The notes below the pieces were generated by a model. That model was not told the origin of the DNA and searched no databases. It saw only the letters and a program-made list of their open reading frames with translations. A DNA stretch of 64,000 nt, taken from Holzapfeliella saturejae. Lineage in GTDB: Bacteria; Bacillota; Bacilli; Lactobacillales; Lactobacillaceae. The position numbers and the translations under genes were made by a program. Shown here one piece after another: positions 26,759 through 36,361 of this stretch. Within the stretch, counting starts at the first letter, position 1. Every line of letters starts with the position of its first letter. The stretch spans positions 682,001-746,000 of the forward strand of contig NZ_JAWMWG010000001.1 in assembly GCF_037546065.1 (NCBI RefSeq), given 5' to 3'.

Positions 26759-27841
26759 ATGGATAAAATAATTGAACAAATTATGGTTTTTGTCAGTCGT
26801 TATGAAGAATTGCAAGAAATGATGTCTGACCCAGAAGTTATTAATGATACCAAACGTTACATGGAAATTACCAAAGAGGAAGCTAGTCTTCGTGAGATTG
26901 TTGCTAAGTTCAAACGCTACCAAGAAGTAACACAAGCAATCAAAGATAATGAAGAGTTAATTAGAGATGATAGTGATGCTGAAATTACTGAATTAGCTAA
27001 GGCTGAATTAAGTGACCTCTCAAGTGAAAAGCAAGAACTCGAAGAAAAATTAACTATTTTAATGCTACCTAAAGATCCTAATGATGATAAAAACATTATT
27101 ATGGAAATTAGAGGGGCAGCTGGTGGGGATGAAGCCTCTTTATTTGCTAAAGATTTATTCCACATGTACCAAAAATATGCGGAAAGTCAAAGATGGACAA
27201 TTGAACTGATTGATGAAGTTGAAACTGAGGTTGGTGGCTACAAACAAGTTGCCTTCATGATTAACGGTGAAAATGTCTTTTCAAAACTAAAATACGAAAA
27301 TGGTGCTCACCGTGTTCAACGTGTTCCTTCAACTGAATCTCAAGGACGTGTTCATACTTCAACCTCAACAGTTGCGGTTATGCCAGAATATGATGAAGTT
27401 GAAATTGATGTTGATCCAAAAGATATTCGTACCGATGTTTATCGTGCCAGTGGTGCCGGTGGGCAGCACATTAACAAAACATCATCTGCGGTTCGTTTGA
27501 CTCACTTGCCTACAGGTATCGTTGTGGCTATGCAAGACCAACGTTCACAACAACAAAATAGAGAAAAAGCGATGAAAATCTTAAAAGCTCGTATCTATGA
27601 TTTTTACGAAAGTCAAAACCAAGAAGCTTACGATGCTGAAAGAAAGTCAGCTGTTGGGACAGGAGATCGTTCTGAACGTATTAGAACCTATAACTTCCCT
27701 CAAAACCGTGTAACTGATCACCGTATTGGTTTATCTTTAAATAAACTTGATCGTGTCATGAATGGCGATTTAGGCGAAATCATTGATGCGTTAATCGTGT
27801 ATGACCAAACAGAAAAATTGGAGCAGTTACAAAATGACTAA
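26759..27841 (+). CDS. prfA: Peptide chain release factor 1
   Basis: 360 residues. It ends translation at UAA and UAG. The GGQ catalytic loop is residues 234-236 (GAGGQHINKT) and the stop-codon reading tripeptide is P190-S-T, where PAT/PVT is usual. ATG 26759 has AGAAAGG eight bases upstream; the frame is open further left, but into the end of tdk. It overlaps prmC, whose product methylates the GGQ glutamine, by eight bases. Confidence 0.96.
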   Translation: MDKIIEQIMVFVSRYEELQEMMSDPEVINDTKRYMEITKEEASLREIVAKFKRYQEVTQAIKDNEELIRDDSDAEITELAKAELSDLSSEKQELEEKLTILMLPKDPNDDKNIIMEIRGAAGGDEASLFAKDLFHMYQKYAESQRWTIELIDEVETEVGGYKQVAFMINGENVFSKLKYENGAHRVQRVPSTESQGRVHTSTSTVAVMPEYDEVEIDVDPKDIRTDVYRASGAGGQHINKTSSAVRLTHLPTGIVVAMQDQRSQQQNREKAMKILKARIYDFYESQNQEAYDAERKSAVGTGDRSERIRTYNFPQNRVTDHRIGLSLNKLDRVMNGDLGEIIDALIVYDQTEKLEQLQND

Positions 27842-28679
27842 TCCGACAATAAAAGAAGCAATTGACTGGGCAACTCCTCAAGTAATAGAAGCTGGGAGCT
27901 ATCCAGAAGACATTGCTTTTTTATTAGGTGAACGTTTAGCTTTTTCGCCTACACAACTTAAATTAAATCAAGAGACTTTATTATCAGACACACAATATCA
28001 ACAATTTAACGAAGATATTAAGCAGCTTACCCGGGGACAATCGCCACAATATATTTTGGGGTATAGTTATTTTTACGGTAAAAAGTTAACGGTTACGTCT
28101 GATGTTTTAATTCCACGCTATGAAACTGAGGAATTGGTAGCATTAGTTGTTGAAGATAACCAGAGTAAAGCATTCGGCCAGTTGTTAGATATTGGAACAG
28201 GGTCCGGTGCGATTAGTTTAGTGTTAAGTGAACAATTGCCAGCTACTTGGGAAATTAGCGCAAGTGACATTTCAAAAGCAGCTTTAACTATCGCCCAAAA
28301 GAATTTTGAAGCTTATCACCAAAAAATCACAACAATTGAAAGCGATTTGTTCCATAATATTAACGGTCAATTTGATGTCATTGTGTCAAATCCACCGTAC
28401 ATTAAAACAACTGAAAAAGCAGTGATGGATGAATCGGTATTGAGTAATGAACCTGATATTGCTTTATTTGCAGGAGAAGATGGCTTAGATTTTTATCGTC
28501 AGTTTGCTCAACAAGTTGATGCTTATTTAAAACCTCAAGGATCTTTTTATTTGGAATTTGGATATACCCAAAAAGATGACTTACAAGAACTCTTTGAATA
28601 CTACCTACCGAACTATACGATATTATTTAAAGAAGATTTAGCAGGTCATCCTCGTATGGTGAAAGGAGTTAAAGCGTAG
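27834..28679 (+). CDS. prmC: Release factor glutamine methyltransferase
   Basis: 281 residues. It methylates the GGQ glutamine of release factors. SAM motif LLDIGTGSGAISL near residue 120 and the substrate motif VSNPPYI with NPPY intact. ATG 27834 (GGAG nine bases upstream, inside prfA) is preferred to the longer frame. Coupled to prfA by overlap; tsaC follows one base after the stop. Confidence 0.95.
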   Translation: MTNPTIKEAIDWATPQVIEAGSYPEDIAFLLGERLAFSPTQLKLNQETLLSDTQYQQFNEDIKQLTRGQSPQYILGYSYFYGKKLTVTSDVLIPRYETEELVALVVEDNQSKAFGQLLDIGTGSGAISLVLSEQLPATWEISASDISKAALTIAQKNFEAYHQKITTIESDLFHNINGQFDVIVSNPPYIKTTEKAVMDESVLSNEPDIALFAGEDGLDFYRQFAQQVDAYLKPQGSFYLEFGYTQKDDLQELFEYYLPNYTILFKEDLAGHPRMVKGVKA

Positions 28680-28680
28680 T

Positions 28681-29694
28681 ATGGAAACTAAAATTTTAAC
28701 AAAAGCACAAATTAATCAGGGTGTTGAGTTGTTAGCTGACGGTCAGCTAGTTGCTTTTCCAACAGAAACTGTTTATGGATTGGGTGCTGATGCTACTAAT
28801 GATGAAGCCGTTCAAAATGTTTATCGAGCAAAAGGGCGACCAAGTGATAACCCATTGATTGTTCATGTGAATTCGATTGAGATGGTGAAGTCATATGCTA
28901 AGGAATTGTCAAAAACAGCTCAACAATTAATGAAAACATTCTGGCCTGGTCCGTTAACGATTATCTTGCCAATCAAACCGGGAAGTCTCCCAAAACATGT
29001 CACAGGAGGGCTAAAAACGGTCGCTTTTAGAATGCCTGATAATCCACTTACACTAGAATTAATTACACAATTTAACAGACCTATTGTTGGGCCATCTGCC
29101 AATACATCAACTAAGCCTAGTCCAACTACAGCTCAGCATGTTTATCATGACTTAAAAGGGAAAATAGCCGCTATTTTAGATGGTGGTCAAACGCAAATTG
29201 GGTTGGAATCGACAGTGATTGACTTATCAGTTGAACAACCTATCATTTTGCGTCCGGGTAAGATTAGTCAAAAAGCATTGCAAGAAGTCCTTCACCAACC
29301 AGTCTTAATGAATCACTTAAAGCCAAGTGATAAGGCTATTCCTAAAGCACCAGGGATGAAATATCGTCATTATGCTCCGAATGCTTCTGTATATGTCGTT
29401 GATAAGCCAGAGGATTTTTTGAATATTGTAAAATTAAAACATCTTAATCATACTGCTTTTATAGCTGAAGAAAATATTATAAAAAAATTAAAACCGCAAA
29501 ACCCTCGTTTTTACTATACTTTAGGACAAGGTGTAGCAGAAGCAGCTAATAAACTGTTTGACGGTCTTCGCTTTTTCGACGATAATCAAGATATCAATGA
29601 AATTTTTGTTCAAGGATTTTCTGGTGATGACTTAGAGCAAGCGTATATGAATCGTTTGAATAAGGCGGCTAGTGGTCAACATTACCAGGCTTAA
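28681..29694 (+). CDS. tsaC: Threonylcarbamoyl-AMP synthase (long Sua5 form)
   Basis: 337 residues. An N-terminal YrdC domain (about 1-190) with FPTETVYGLGADATND and RPSDNPLIVHV is joined to a C-terminal Sua5 domain (about 240-337), with the linker motif PGMKYRHYAPNA. It makes threonylcarbamoyl-AMP for t6A37 of tRNAs reading ANN codons. AAAGGAG lies within the end of prmC. Same operon as prfA-prmC and glyA. Confidence 0.93.
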   Translation: METKILTKAQINQGVELLADGQLVAFPTETVYGLGADATNDEAVQNVYRAKGRPSDNPLIVHVNSIEMVKSYAKELSKTAQQLMKTFWPGPLTIILPIKPGSLPKHVTGGLKTVAFRMPDNPLTLELITQFNRPIVGPSANTSTKPSPTTAQHVYHDLKGKIAAILDGGQTQIGLESTVIDLSVEQPIILRPGKISQKALQEVLHQPVLMNHLKPSDKAIPKAPGMKYRHYAPNASVYVVDKPEDFLNIVKLKHLNHTAFIAEENIIKKLKPQNPRFYYTLGQGVAEAANKLFDGLRFFDDNQDINEIFVQGFSGDDLEQAYMNRLNKAASGQHYQA

Positions 29695-29728
29695 TTTTAT
29701 TGAAAATAGAATTCAAGGAGATGTAGGA

Positions 29729-30967
29729 ATGACCGATTATAAACAACAAGATCCAGTGTTATGGGATGCTATTGAAAAAGAGGAAGAACGTCAAAGACAA
29801 AATATTGAGTTAATTGCCTCTGAAAATATTGTTTCTCAAGGTGTGATGCACGCTCAAGGGAGTGCATTAACAAATAAATATGCTGAAGGTTATCCAGACA
29901 AGCGTTATTATGGTGGTACGCAATATGTTGATATTGTTGAGAATCTAGCAATCGACCGTGCTAAAGAACTATTTGGAGCAGAATATGCTAATGTTCAACC
30001 CCATTCTGGTTCCAGTGCGAATATGGCAGCGTATTATGCGTTATTGAATCATGGAGACCGTGTGCTAGCAATGGACTTGTCTGCTGGGGGACATTTAACA
30101 CATGGATCACCAGTAAACTTTAGTGGTCGTACCTACCATTTTTATAGCTATGGTTTAGACCCCAAGACTGAAGTGCTTGACTATGATGAAATTAGAAAAG
30201 CCGCAATTGAAATTAAACCTAAACTGATTGTAGCGGGTGCTTCTGCTTACAGTCGTGCTATTGATTTTAAAAAATTCAAAGAAATTGCTGACGAAGTTGA
30301 TGCTAAATTAATGGTTGATATGGCTCATATTGCCGGATTAGTTGCCAGTGGTCTACATCAAAATCCAGTCCCTTATGCTGATGTTGTCACGACAACAACG
30401 CATAAAACACTAAGAGGACCTCGCGGGGGATTAATCTTAGCTAAAGCAGAGTATGCTAAAGCGATTAATTCAGCTGTTTTCCCAGGAAACCAAGGGGGAC
30501 CTTTAGAACATGTTATCGCTGGAAAAGCAGTAGCTTTACACGAAGCAATGCAACCAGAATTTAAAGAATACTCTAAACAAGTTATCAAAAATGCTAAAGC
30601 AATGGCAGAAGTTTTTGAATCAAGTAATCAAGTGAGAATTGTTTCAGGAACAACGGATAATCATCTATTACTATTAGATATTCTGAAAACAGGACACAAT
30701 GGTCGCGAAATTCAAGACTTACTTGATACAGTCTTAATCACCTTGAACAAAAATCAAATTATGAATGATGAAAACGGCCCATTTAAGACAAGTGGTATCC
30801 GTTTAGGAACACCCGCAGTTACCACCCGTGGGTTCAAAGAAAAAGAAGTTAAAGAAGTCGCTCATTTAATTTTGAAAGCGATTGAAAACTTTGATAATGA
30901 AGAAAAACTGGCAGAAGTTAAAGCACAAGTACTGGCTTTAACTAGTCAATTTCCTTTAGATTTTTAA
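29729..30967 (+). CDS. glyA: Serine hydroxymethyltransferase
   Basis: 412 residues. It interconverts serine and glycine with tetrahydrofolate and supplies one-carbon units. PLP Lys226 is in TTTTHKTLRGPRGG; ELIASENIVS and the ADVVTTT stretch are family signatures. ATG 29729 is chosen because AAGGAG lies eight bases upstream; the longer frame from 29672 would overlap tsaC. Followed by upp. Confidence 0.96.
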   Translation: MTDYKQQDPVLWDAIEKEEERQRQNIELIASENIVSQGVMHAQGSALTNKYAEGYPDKRYYGGTQYVDIVENLAIDRAKELFGAEYANVQPHSGSSANMAAYYALLNHGDRVLAMDLSAGGHLTHGSPVNFSGRTYHFYSYGLDPKTEVLDYDEIRKAAIEIKPKLIVAGASAYSRAIDFKKFKEIADEVDAKLMVDMAHIAGLVASGLHQNPVPYADVVTTTTHKTLRGPRGGLILAKAEYAKAINSAVFPGNQGGPLEHVIAGKAVALHEAMQPEFKEYSKQVIKNAKAMAEVFESSNQVRIVSGTTDNHLLLLDILKTGHNGREIQDLLDTVLITLNKNQIMNDENGPFKTSGIRLGTPAVTTRGFKEKEVKEVAHLILKAIENFDNEEKLAEVKAQVLALTSQFPLDF

Positions 30968-31000
30968 GTCTAAAAAAGTAATAAAAGGAGTTTATTTGAG

Positions 31001-31630
31001 ATGAGCAAATTTACAGTTTTAGATCATCCGTTAATTCAACATAAATTAACAATGATCCGTGATAAAAATACAGGGACTAAAGATTTTAGATCTATTGCAA
31101 ATGAAATAGCAGAATTGATGGTTTATGAAATTACTCGTGATTTACCTATGGAAAGTGTTGAAATTGAAACACCAATGGGTAAATCAATGCAAAAGGTATT
31201 AGCGGGTAAAAAATTAGCCGTGATTCCAATTTTAAGAGCTGGTCTTGGAATGGTTGATGGTGTTTTAGAGCTTATTCCCGCCGCTAAAATTGGTCATATT
31301 GGGATGTATCGTGATGAAAAGACTCTGCAACCTCACGAATACTTTGTTAAGTTGCCTGCAGACATTGATAAACGTGAATTATTTGTGGTGGATCCAATGC
31401 TTGCAACAGGTGGTTCTGCCAATATGGCAATTGATGCACTTAAAAAACGTGGAGCAACAAACATTCGCTTAGTTGTTCTAGTTGCTTCACCTCAAGGTGT
31501 TGAAGCCATTCAAAAAGAACATCCAGATGTTGATATTTATGCAGCATCATTAGATACTGAATTGACAGATAGTGGTTATATTTTCCCAGGACTTGGGGAT
31601 GCTGGAGACCGCTTGTTTGGCACAAAATAA
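31001..31630 (+). CDS. upp: Uracil phosphoribosyltransferase
   Basis: 209 residues, the standard length. It makes UMP from uracil and PRPP. The PRPP-binding motif is VDPMLATGGSANMAIDAL, and the C-terminal YIFPGLGDAGDRLFGTK is the uracil-binding end. AAAAGGAG precedes ATG 31001. Last gene of the tdk-upp run; a weak hairpin follows, then the ATP synthase promoter. Confidence 0.96.
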   Translation: MSKFTVLDHPLIQHKLTMIRDKNTGTKDFRSIANEIAELMVYEITRDLPMESVEIETPMGKSMQKVLAGKKLAVIPILRAGLGMVDGVLELIPAAKIGHIGMYRDEKTLQPHEYFVKLPADIDKRELFVVDPMLATGGSANMAIDALKKRGATNIRLVVLVASPQGVEAIQKEHPDVDIYAASLDTELTDSGYIFPGLGDAGDRLFGTK

Positions 31631-31631
31631 G

Positions 31632-31660
31632 GACTTACAAGAGATGTAAGTCTCTTTATT
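31632..31660 (+). terminator. Possible weak terminator after upp
   Basis: GACTTACA (31632-31639) pairs with TGTAAGTC (31645-31652), followed by an interrupted T-rich stretch. Confidence 0.55.
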
Positions 31661-31732
31661 TTAAGCAATTTACGACATATTTGAAAAAAACGTATTTTTT
31701 GCTTTGTCTTTTTGAACATGTGGTGGTATCAT

Positions 31733-31761
31733 TTGATTGTCTTTTTAAAGATTTATATAAG
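31733..31761 (+). promoter_or_regulatory. Promoter of the ATP synthase operon
   Basis: TTGATT (31733-31738), 17 bases, TATAAG (31756-31761), ending 27 bases before the atpB start. Confidence 0.65.
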
Positions 31762-31788
31762 ATTTTATTTTAGAGGGGAGGTCACGAA

Positions 31789-32499
31789 GTGGGCGAAAAA
31801 CCGGTCGTTGTTCAGTTCATGGGACTAAATTTTAATCTCACGAACATTATGTCAGGGTTGATTGTCTGTATCATGGTCTTTTTATTTGTATATCTTCTAG
31901 CTCGCAACGCAAAAGTTAGACCAACAAGAAAACAAAATGTGTTGGAAAGAGTTATTGAGTTTACAAATAGTATTGTGAAACAATCAATACCCGGTGAAGA
32001 AGGGAAGAAGTTCTACTTATTCTCATTTGTACTATTTCTTTTCATCTTCTTCTCAAACCAATTGGGATTATTTTTAGAACCTAAATTTGGAGAATATGTT
32101 TTAATTAAATCGCCAACGTCGAGTCCATTGATTACAATGACGCTTGCATCGTTTGTATTATTAATGGCCTTTTATTATGGTATTGAAAAACAAGGATTTA
32201 GTGGTTACTTAAAAGGCTACGTAAAACCTGTATCATTTCTACTACCATTAAATATATTTGAAGAATTTAGTAACTTTTTAACACTTGCGTTACGTTTATA
32301 CGGTAATATTTACGCTGGTGAAATTGTCCTAGGATTAATTGGACAACTTGCCCAAAGTAACGGAGCATTAACATACGTTGTCGCAATGCCCTTGACGCTA
32401 CTATGGCAAGGATTTTCTGTTTTTATAGGTGCAATACAAGCCTATGTTTTTGTGACATTGTCAATGGTATACATATCACATAAAATCGAAAAAGAATAA
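31789..32499 (+). CDS. atpB: F1Fo ATP synthase subunit a
   Basis: 236 residues starting at GTG 31789 behind AGGGGAGG. Membrane subunit with five to six helices that forms the proton half-channels. The essential Arg is in FSNFLTLALRLYGNIYAGE, and the C-terminal helix contains FIGAIQAYVFVTL. First gene of the operon; no atpI (uncI) precedes it, although many Gram-positive operons have one. Confidence 0.95.
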   Translation: MGEKPVVVQFMGLNFNLTNIMSGLIVCIMVFLFVYLLARNAKVRPTRKQNVLERVIEFTNSIVKQSIPGEEGKKFYLFSFVLFLFIFFSNQLGLFLEPKFGEYVLIKSPTSSPLITMTLASFVLLMAFYYGIEKQGFSGYLKGYVKPVSFLLPLNIFEEFSNFLTLALRLYGNIYAGEIVLGLIGQLAQSNGALTYVVAMPLTLLWQGFSVFIGAIQAYVFVTLSMVYISHKIEKE

Positions 32500-32526
32500 T
32501 ATATATAATATACGGAGGATTTATCT

Positions 32527-32748
32527 ATGCAATTATTAGCTGCTGCTCTAGCTGCCGGATTAGCTGCCCTTGGTGGTGGTATCGGTAACGGTCTACTTAT
32601 TTCAAAAACAATCGAAGGAATGGCTCGTCAACCAGAAAACTCAGGTTCATTAAGAAGTACAATGTTCGTTGGGGTTGCGTTAGTTGAATCAGTTCCTATC
32701 TTGTCAATCGTTATCTCACTTCTAATCCTATTTGTTTTCAAAGGATAA
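32527..32748 (+). CDS. atpE: F1Fo ATP synthase subunit c
   Basis: 73 residues, two hydrophobic helices joined by the polar loop ARQPEN. The proton-carrying Glu54 is in VALVESVPI. The first helix has the Gly-rich GLAALGGGIGNG. Glu with no sodium-site Gln/Ser pattern in helix 1 suggests proton coupling. GGAGG precedes ATG 32527 and codon use is optimised, fitting the high copy number of this subunit. Confidence 0.96.
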   Translation: MQLLAAALAAGLAALGGGIGNGLLISKTIEGMARQPENSGSLRSTMFVGVALVESVPILSIVISLLILFVFKG

Positions 32749-32794
32749 TTAATGAACTAGTGAGTCAAAACTTGACAAAGAAAGGAGCAGATAA

Positions 32795-33307
32795 ATGAGT
32801 TTATATCCACTAATCGGATTGAAACTTTCATCACTTGAGCTAGGTGACGTTATTTTATACTTTGTTATGTTTGTTGTTTTAATGCTCCTCATCAAACATT
32901 TTGCTTGGGAACCTGTTAACAACATGTTAGAAAAGCGTCGTTCACAAATCTCAAACGATTTAGACAACGCTGCAGCTTCTAAGAAAAAAGCTCAAAGTCT
33001 CGCACAAGAGCGTGAAGATGCTTTGAAGAACTCTCGTAGTGAAGCACTTGAAATTGTTTCAAATGCGAAAGCTCACGGAAAAGCAACACAACAACAAATG
33101 CTTGATGAAGCAAACAATGAAGCTAAAGTTATCAAAACTAACGCACTAGAAGAAGCTAAAAAATCAAAAACTGATGCTTTAAATAGTGCTCAAGCTGATA
33201 TTGCGGACATTGCCGTGGCAATTTCTTCAAAACTTATTCAAAAGAATTTAACAGCCGATGATCAAAAAGATTTGATTAATAACTATATTAAGGGGCTGGA
33301 TGACTAA
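32795..33307 (+). CDS. atpF: F1Fo ATP synthase subunit b
   Basis: 170 residues. One N-terminal transmembrane helix (about 14-35) and a long charged coiled coil rich in Ala, Lys and Glu, the peripheral stalk. GAAAGGAG precedes ATG 32795. It overlaps atpH by one base. Confidence 0.94.
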   Translation: MSLYPLIGLKLSSLELGDVILYFVMFVVLMLLIKHFAWEPVNNMLEKRRSQISNDLDNAAASKKKAQSLAQEREDALKNSRSEALEIVSNAKAHGKATQQQMLDEANNEAKVIKTNALEEAKKSKTDALNSAQADIADIAVAISSKLIQKNLTADDQKDLINNYIKGLDD

Positions 33308-33849
33308 TGAAATTGGATAATAAAACAATCGGTCAAAGATATGCCAAAGCCTTTTATGAGTTATCTCTTGAAAGACAGACATTAGACACAGATTTTGAAG
33401 AACTGTCAGTAGTTATGCAGTTAGTTAAAGAGAATCCTGAACTTGGTGCAGTTTTAACTGACCCAAGATTAACCGATTCCGAAAAAAAAGAACTGCTTGC
33501 CACAATCTCACAACCATTTAGTCAAAATGTTCAAGACTTTTTAAGTCTAGTTCAAGATTACAAACGATTCGATAAAATTGAATTTATCATTGCTGCTTTT
33601 AATGACTACTACAATGCGTACTATCAAAAAGCAGTAGGTAAAGTAACGAGTGTTGTTGCTTTAGATGATGATCAAAAAGAAAAATTGGCCAAAGCATATG
33701 CCAAAAAATTTGGTCTTAAAACTTTTGAATTTGAAAATGAAATCGATCCATCACTTATTGGTGGTGTAATTGTTGAAGCACAAGGACAAGTGATTGATGG
33801 TTCAGTTCAAACAAAACTAAAAAGAGTTAAACAATCATTACAAAATTAA
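33307..33849 (+). CDS. atpH: F1Fo ATP synthase subunit delta
   Basis: 180 residues. Joins the peripheral stalk to the F1 head. N-terminal helical domain (QRYAKAFYELSLE) and C-terminal DPSLIGGVIVEAQGQVIDGSV, the family signature. Coupled to atpF by TAATG overlap. Confidence 0.94.
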   Translation: MKLDNKTIGQRYAKAFYELSLERQTLDTDFEELSVVMQLVKENPELGAVLTDPRLTDSEKKELLATISQPFSQNVQDFLSLVQDYKRFDKIEFIIAAFNDYYNAYYQKAVGKVTSVVALDDDQKEKLAKAYAKKFGLKTFEFENEIDPSLIGGVIVEAQGQVIDGSVQTKLKRVKQSLQN

Positions 33850-33870
33850 AGATAAAGAGAGGTGACCCCA

Positions 33871-35379
33871 TTGAGCATTAAGGCTGAAGAAATTAGTGCA
33901 TTAATTAAAAAACAACTTGAAAACTACCAAGATAAATTAGTAGTGGATGAAGTTGGTACAGTAACCTATATTGGTGACGGTATTGCTCGTGCTCATGGGC
34001 TTGATAACGCGTTAAGTAGTGAACTACTTGAATTTTCTAATGGTTCATACGGTATTGCTCAAAACTTGGAAACAAACGATGTTGGTATCATTATCTTAGG
34101 TACTTATGATGATATTCGTGAAGGTGACCAAGTTAAACGTACAGGTAAAATCATGGAAGTTCCAGTTGGTGAAGAACTAATTGGACGCGTTGTGAACCCA
34201 TTAGGACAACCCGTTGATGGTCAAGGCGAAATTAAAACGACAAAAACAAGACCAGTTGAAGGTCCAGCACCTGGCGTTATGCAACGTCAATCTGTTTCTG
34301 AACCTATGCAAACAGGGTTAAAAGCGATTGATTCATTAGTGCCAATTGGACGTGGTCAACGTGAGTTAATTATTGGTGACAGACAAACAGGTAAAACATC
34401 TGTTGCAATTGATACAATTTTGAATCAAAAAGGCAAAGATGTTGTTTGTATCTATGTTGCGATTGGACAAAAAGAATCAACTGTTAGACGTCAAGTAGAA
34501 TCATTGAAGAAATATGGTGCAATGGATTACACAATCGTTGTGGAAGCCGGTCCAAGTGAACCAGCTCCATTGCTATATATCGCACCTTATGCTGGTTCTG
34601 CTATGGGTGAAGAGTTCATGTATAACGGTAAACACGTTTTAATCGTGTTTGATGATTTATCAAAACAAGCCGCTTCATATCGTGAAATTTCCTTACTACT
34701 TCGTCGTCCACCTGGTCGTGAAGCTTATCCTGGTGACGTGTTCTACTTGCATTCTCGTTTACTAGAACGTTCTGCTAAGTTGAGTGACGAAATGGGTGGC
34801 GGTTCAATGACTGCACTACCTATCATTCAAACTCAAGCTGGGGATATTTCAGCTTATATTCCAACTAACGTTATTTCCATCACTGATGGTCAAATTTTCT
34901 TGGAAAGTGATTTATTCTTTGCTGGAACTCGTCCTGCTATTAACGCTGGGGAATCTGTTTCTCGTGTTGGTGGTTCAGCACAAACCAAAGCGATGAAGAA
35001 AGTATCTGGTACACTTCGTGTGGATCTTGCTTCATATCGTGAGTTAGAATCTTTTGCTCAGTTTGGATCTGATTTAGATTCTGCTACTCAAGCTAAGTTG
35101 AACCGTGGTCGTCGTACAGTTGAAATCTTAAAACAACCACTTCACAAACCTCTTCCAATGGAAAAAGAAGCCTTAATTCTTTACGCATTGACAAAAGGTT
35201 ACTTAGATAAAGTAGAAGTTGATCAAATTCTAGACTTTGAAGCTCAATTATTTGACTACTTTGACAGTAATCATGCTTCAATTCTTGAACAAATTGAAAA
35301 AACAGGAGATTTACCAGAAAATCTTGATGAATTAAATCAAGCAATTTCCGACTTTGTTGATGGTTTCACATCAAAATAA
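33871..35379 (+). CDS. atpA: F1Fo ATP synthase subunit alpha
   Basis: 502 residues. Non-catalytic nucleotide-binding subunit of F1. P-loop GDRQTGKT at 169-176; LYIAPYAGSAMGEEFM and SLLLRRPPGREAYPGD are signatures. The start TTG 33871 gives MSIKAEEISALI and has AGAGGTGA upstream; GTG 33862 is inside that ribosome site and is rejected. Confidence 0.96.
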   Translation: MSIKAEEISALIKKQLENYQDKLVVDEVGTVTYIGDGIARAHGLDNALSSELLEFSNGSYGIAQNLETNDVGIIILGTYDDIREGDQVKRTGKIMEVPVGEELIGRVVNPLGQPVDGQGEIKTTKTRPVEGPAPGVMQRQSVSEPMQTGLKAIDSLVPIGRGQRELIIGDRQTGKTSVAIDTILNQKGKDVVCIYVAIGQKESTVRRQVESLKKYGAMDYTIVVEAGPSEPAPLLYIAPYAGSAMGEEFMYNGKHVLIVFDDLSKQAASYREISLLLRRPPGREAYPGDVFYLHSRLLERSAKLSDEMGGGSMTALPIIQTQAGDISAYIPTNVISITDGQIFLESDLFFAGTRPAINAGESVSRVGGSAQTKAMKKVSGTLRVDLASYRELESFAQFGSDLDSATQAKLNRGRRTVEILKQPLHKPLPMEKEALILYALTKGYLDKVEVDQILDFEAQLFDYFDSNHASILEQIEKTGDLPENLDELNQAISDFVDGFTSK

Positions 35380-35394
35380 GAGGGAGGAATATAG

Positions 35395-36345
35395 ATGGCT
35401 GACTCAACACTTGAACTAAAGCGAAAAATTAGTTCAATTAATAAAACTGGTCAAATTACGACAGCTATGCAAATGGTTTCAGGTGTTAAATTAAATCAAA
35501 CCGAAAAGATTAATCAAAGCTATATACATTATCAAGAAATGCTTTATAATACTGTTGCCCACTTAATGGCAGCACGTATTACAAATGAATTAGGTGTTAG
35601 TTCAGATAGTGTTGTTGATGATGAAAACTTTGATTATGCCTCATTATTCCGTAACAGTGATATGAGTGATTTAATTAGCCATCGTCCCGTTAAGAAAACT
35701 GGCTATTTGGTTATCACCGGAGACCGTGGACTAGTTGGTTCATATAACAGTACTGCAATTAAACAAATGATGTCACTTGCTAAGCAAGCTAAAGAAGAAG
35801 GCCGTGAAGCCGAAATTTTAGCAGTTGGTGGTGTAGGTGCAGATTTCTTCAAAAAACAAGGCATGAATCTAGTTTACGAATTTCGTGGAATTAGCGACGT
35901 CCCAACTTTTGAAGAATCCCGTGAAATTGTTTCAACTGCTGTTAATATGTACATGGATGGCGTTTATGATGAACTATATGTTTGTTATACCCACCATATT
36001 AATACGATTTCATCAGAATTTAGAACTGAAAAAATGTTACCTATTTCTGATATCGATATTCAAGATGCTGTTCATGAAGGACCTAAAGCACAATTTATTA
36101 CTGAACCGTCAACTGAAGCTGTATTAGATAGAATACTACCTCAGTTTGCACAAGGTATGATTTACGGTGCTATTTTAGATTCAAAAACGGCTGAACATGC
36201 CAGTTCCATGACAGCGATGCAAAATGCATCTAAAAATGCTGATAGCGTTGTTTCGGATTTAACGACTCAGTTAAACCGTGCGCGTCAAGCTCAAATTACG
36301 ACTGAAATCACCGAAATTGTCGGTGGTGCAGCCGCACAAGAATAA
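35395..36345 (+). CDS. atpG: F1Fo ATP synthase subunit gamma
   Basis: 316 residues. Central rotor shaft. The N-terminal helix LELKRKISSINKTGQITTAM and C-terminal helix ending in ITTEITEIVGGAAAQE form the coiled coil. TVITGDRGLVGSYN-like motif near residue 110. AGGGAGG precedes ATG 35395. Confidence 0.95.
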   Translation: MADSTLELKRKISSINKTGQITTAMQMVSGVKLNQTEKINQSYIHYQEMLYNTVAHLMAARITNELGVSSDSVVDDENFDYASLFRNSDMSDLISHRPVKKTGYLVITGDRGLVGSYNSTAIKQMMSLAKQAKEEGREAEILAVGGVGADFFKKQGMNLVYEFRGISDVPTFEESREIVSTAVNMYMDGVYDELYVCYTHHINTISSEFRTEKMLPISDIDIQDAVHEGPKAQFITEPSTEAVLDRILPQFAQGMIYGAILDSKTAEHASSMTAMQNASKNADSVVSDLTTQLNRARQAQITTEITEIVGGAAAQE

Positions 36346-36361
36346 AAAGGAGGTTGACAGT

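Noticed and set aside
36278..36361. Longer atpD frame beginning within atpG
   Set aside because: The TTG 36362 start has a strong AGGAGG site and gives the normal beta-subunit N-terminus.
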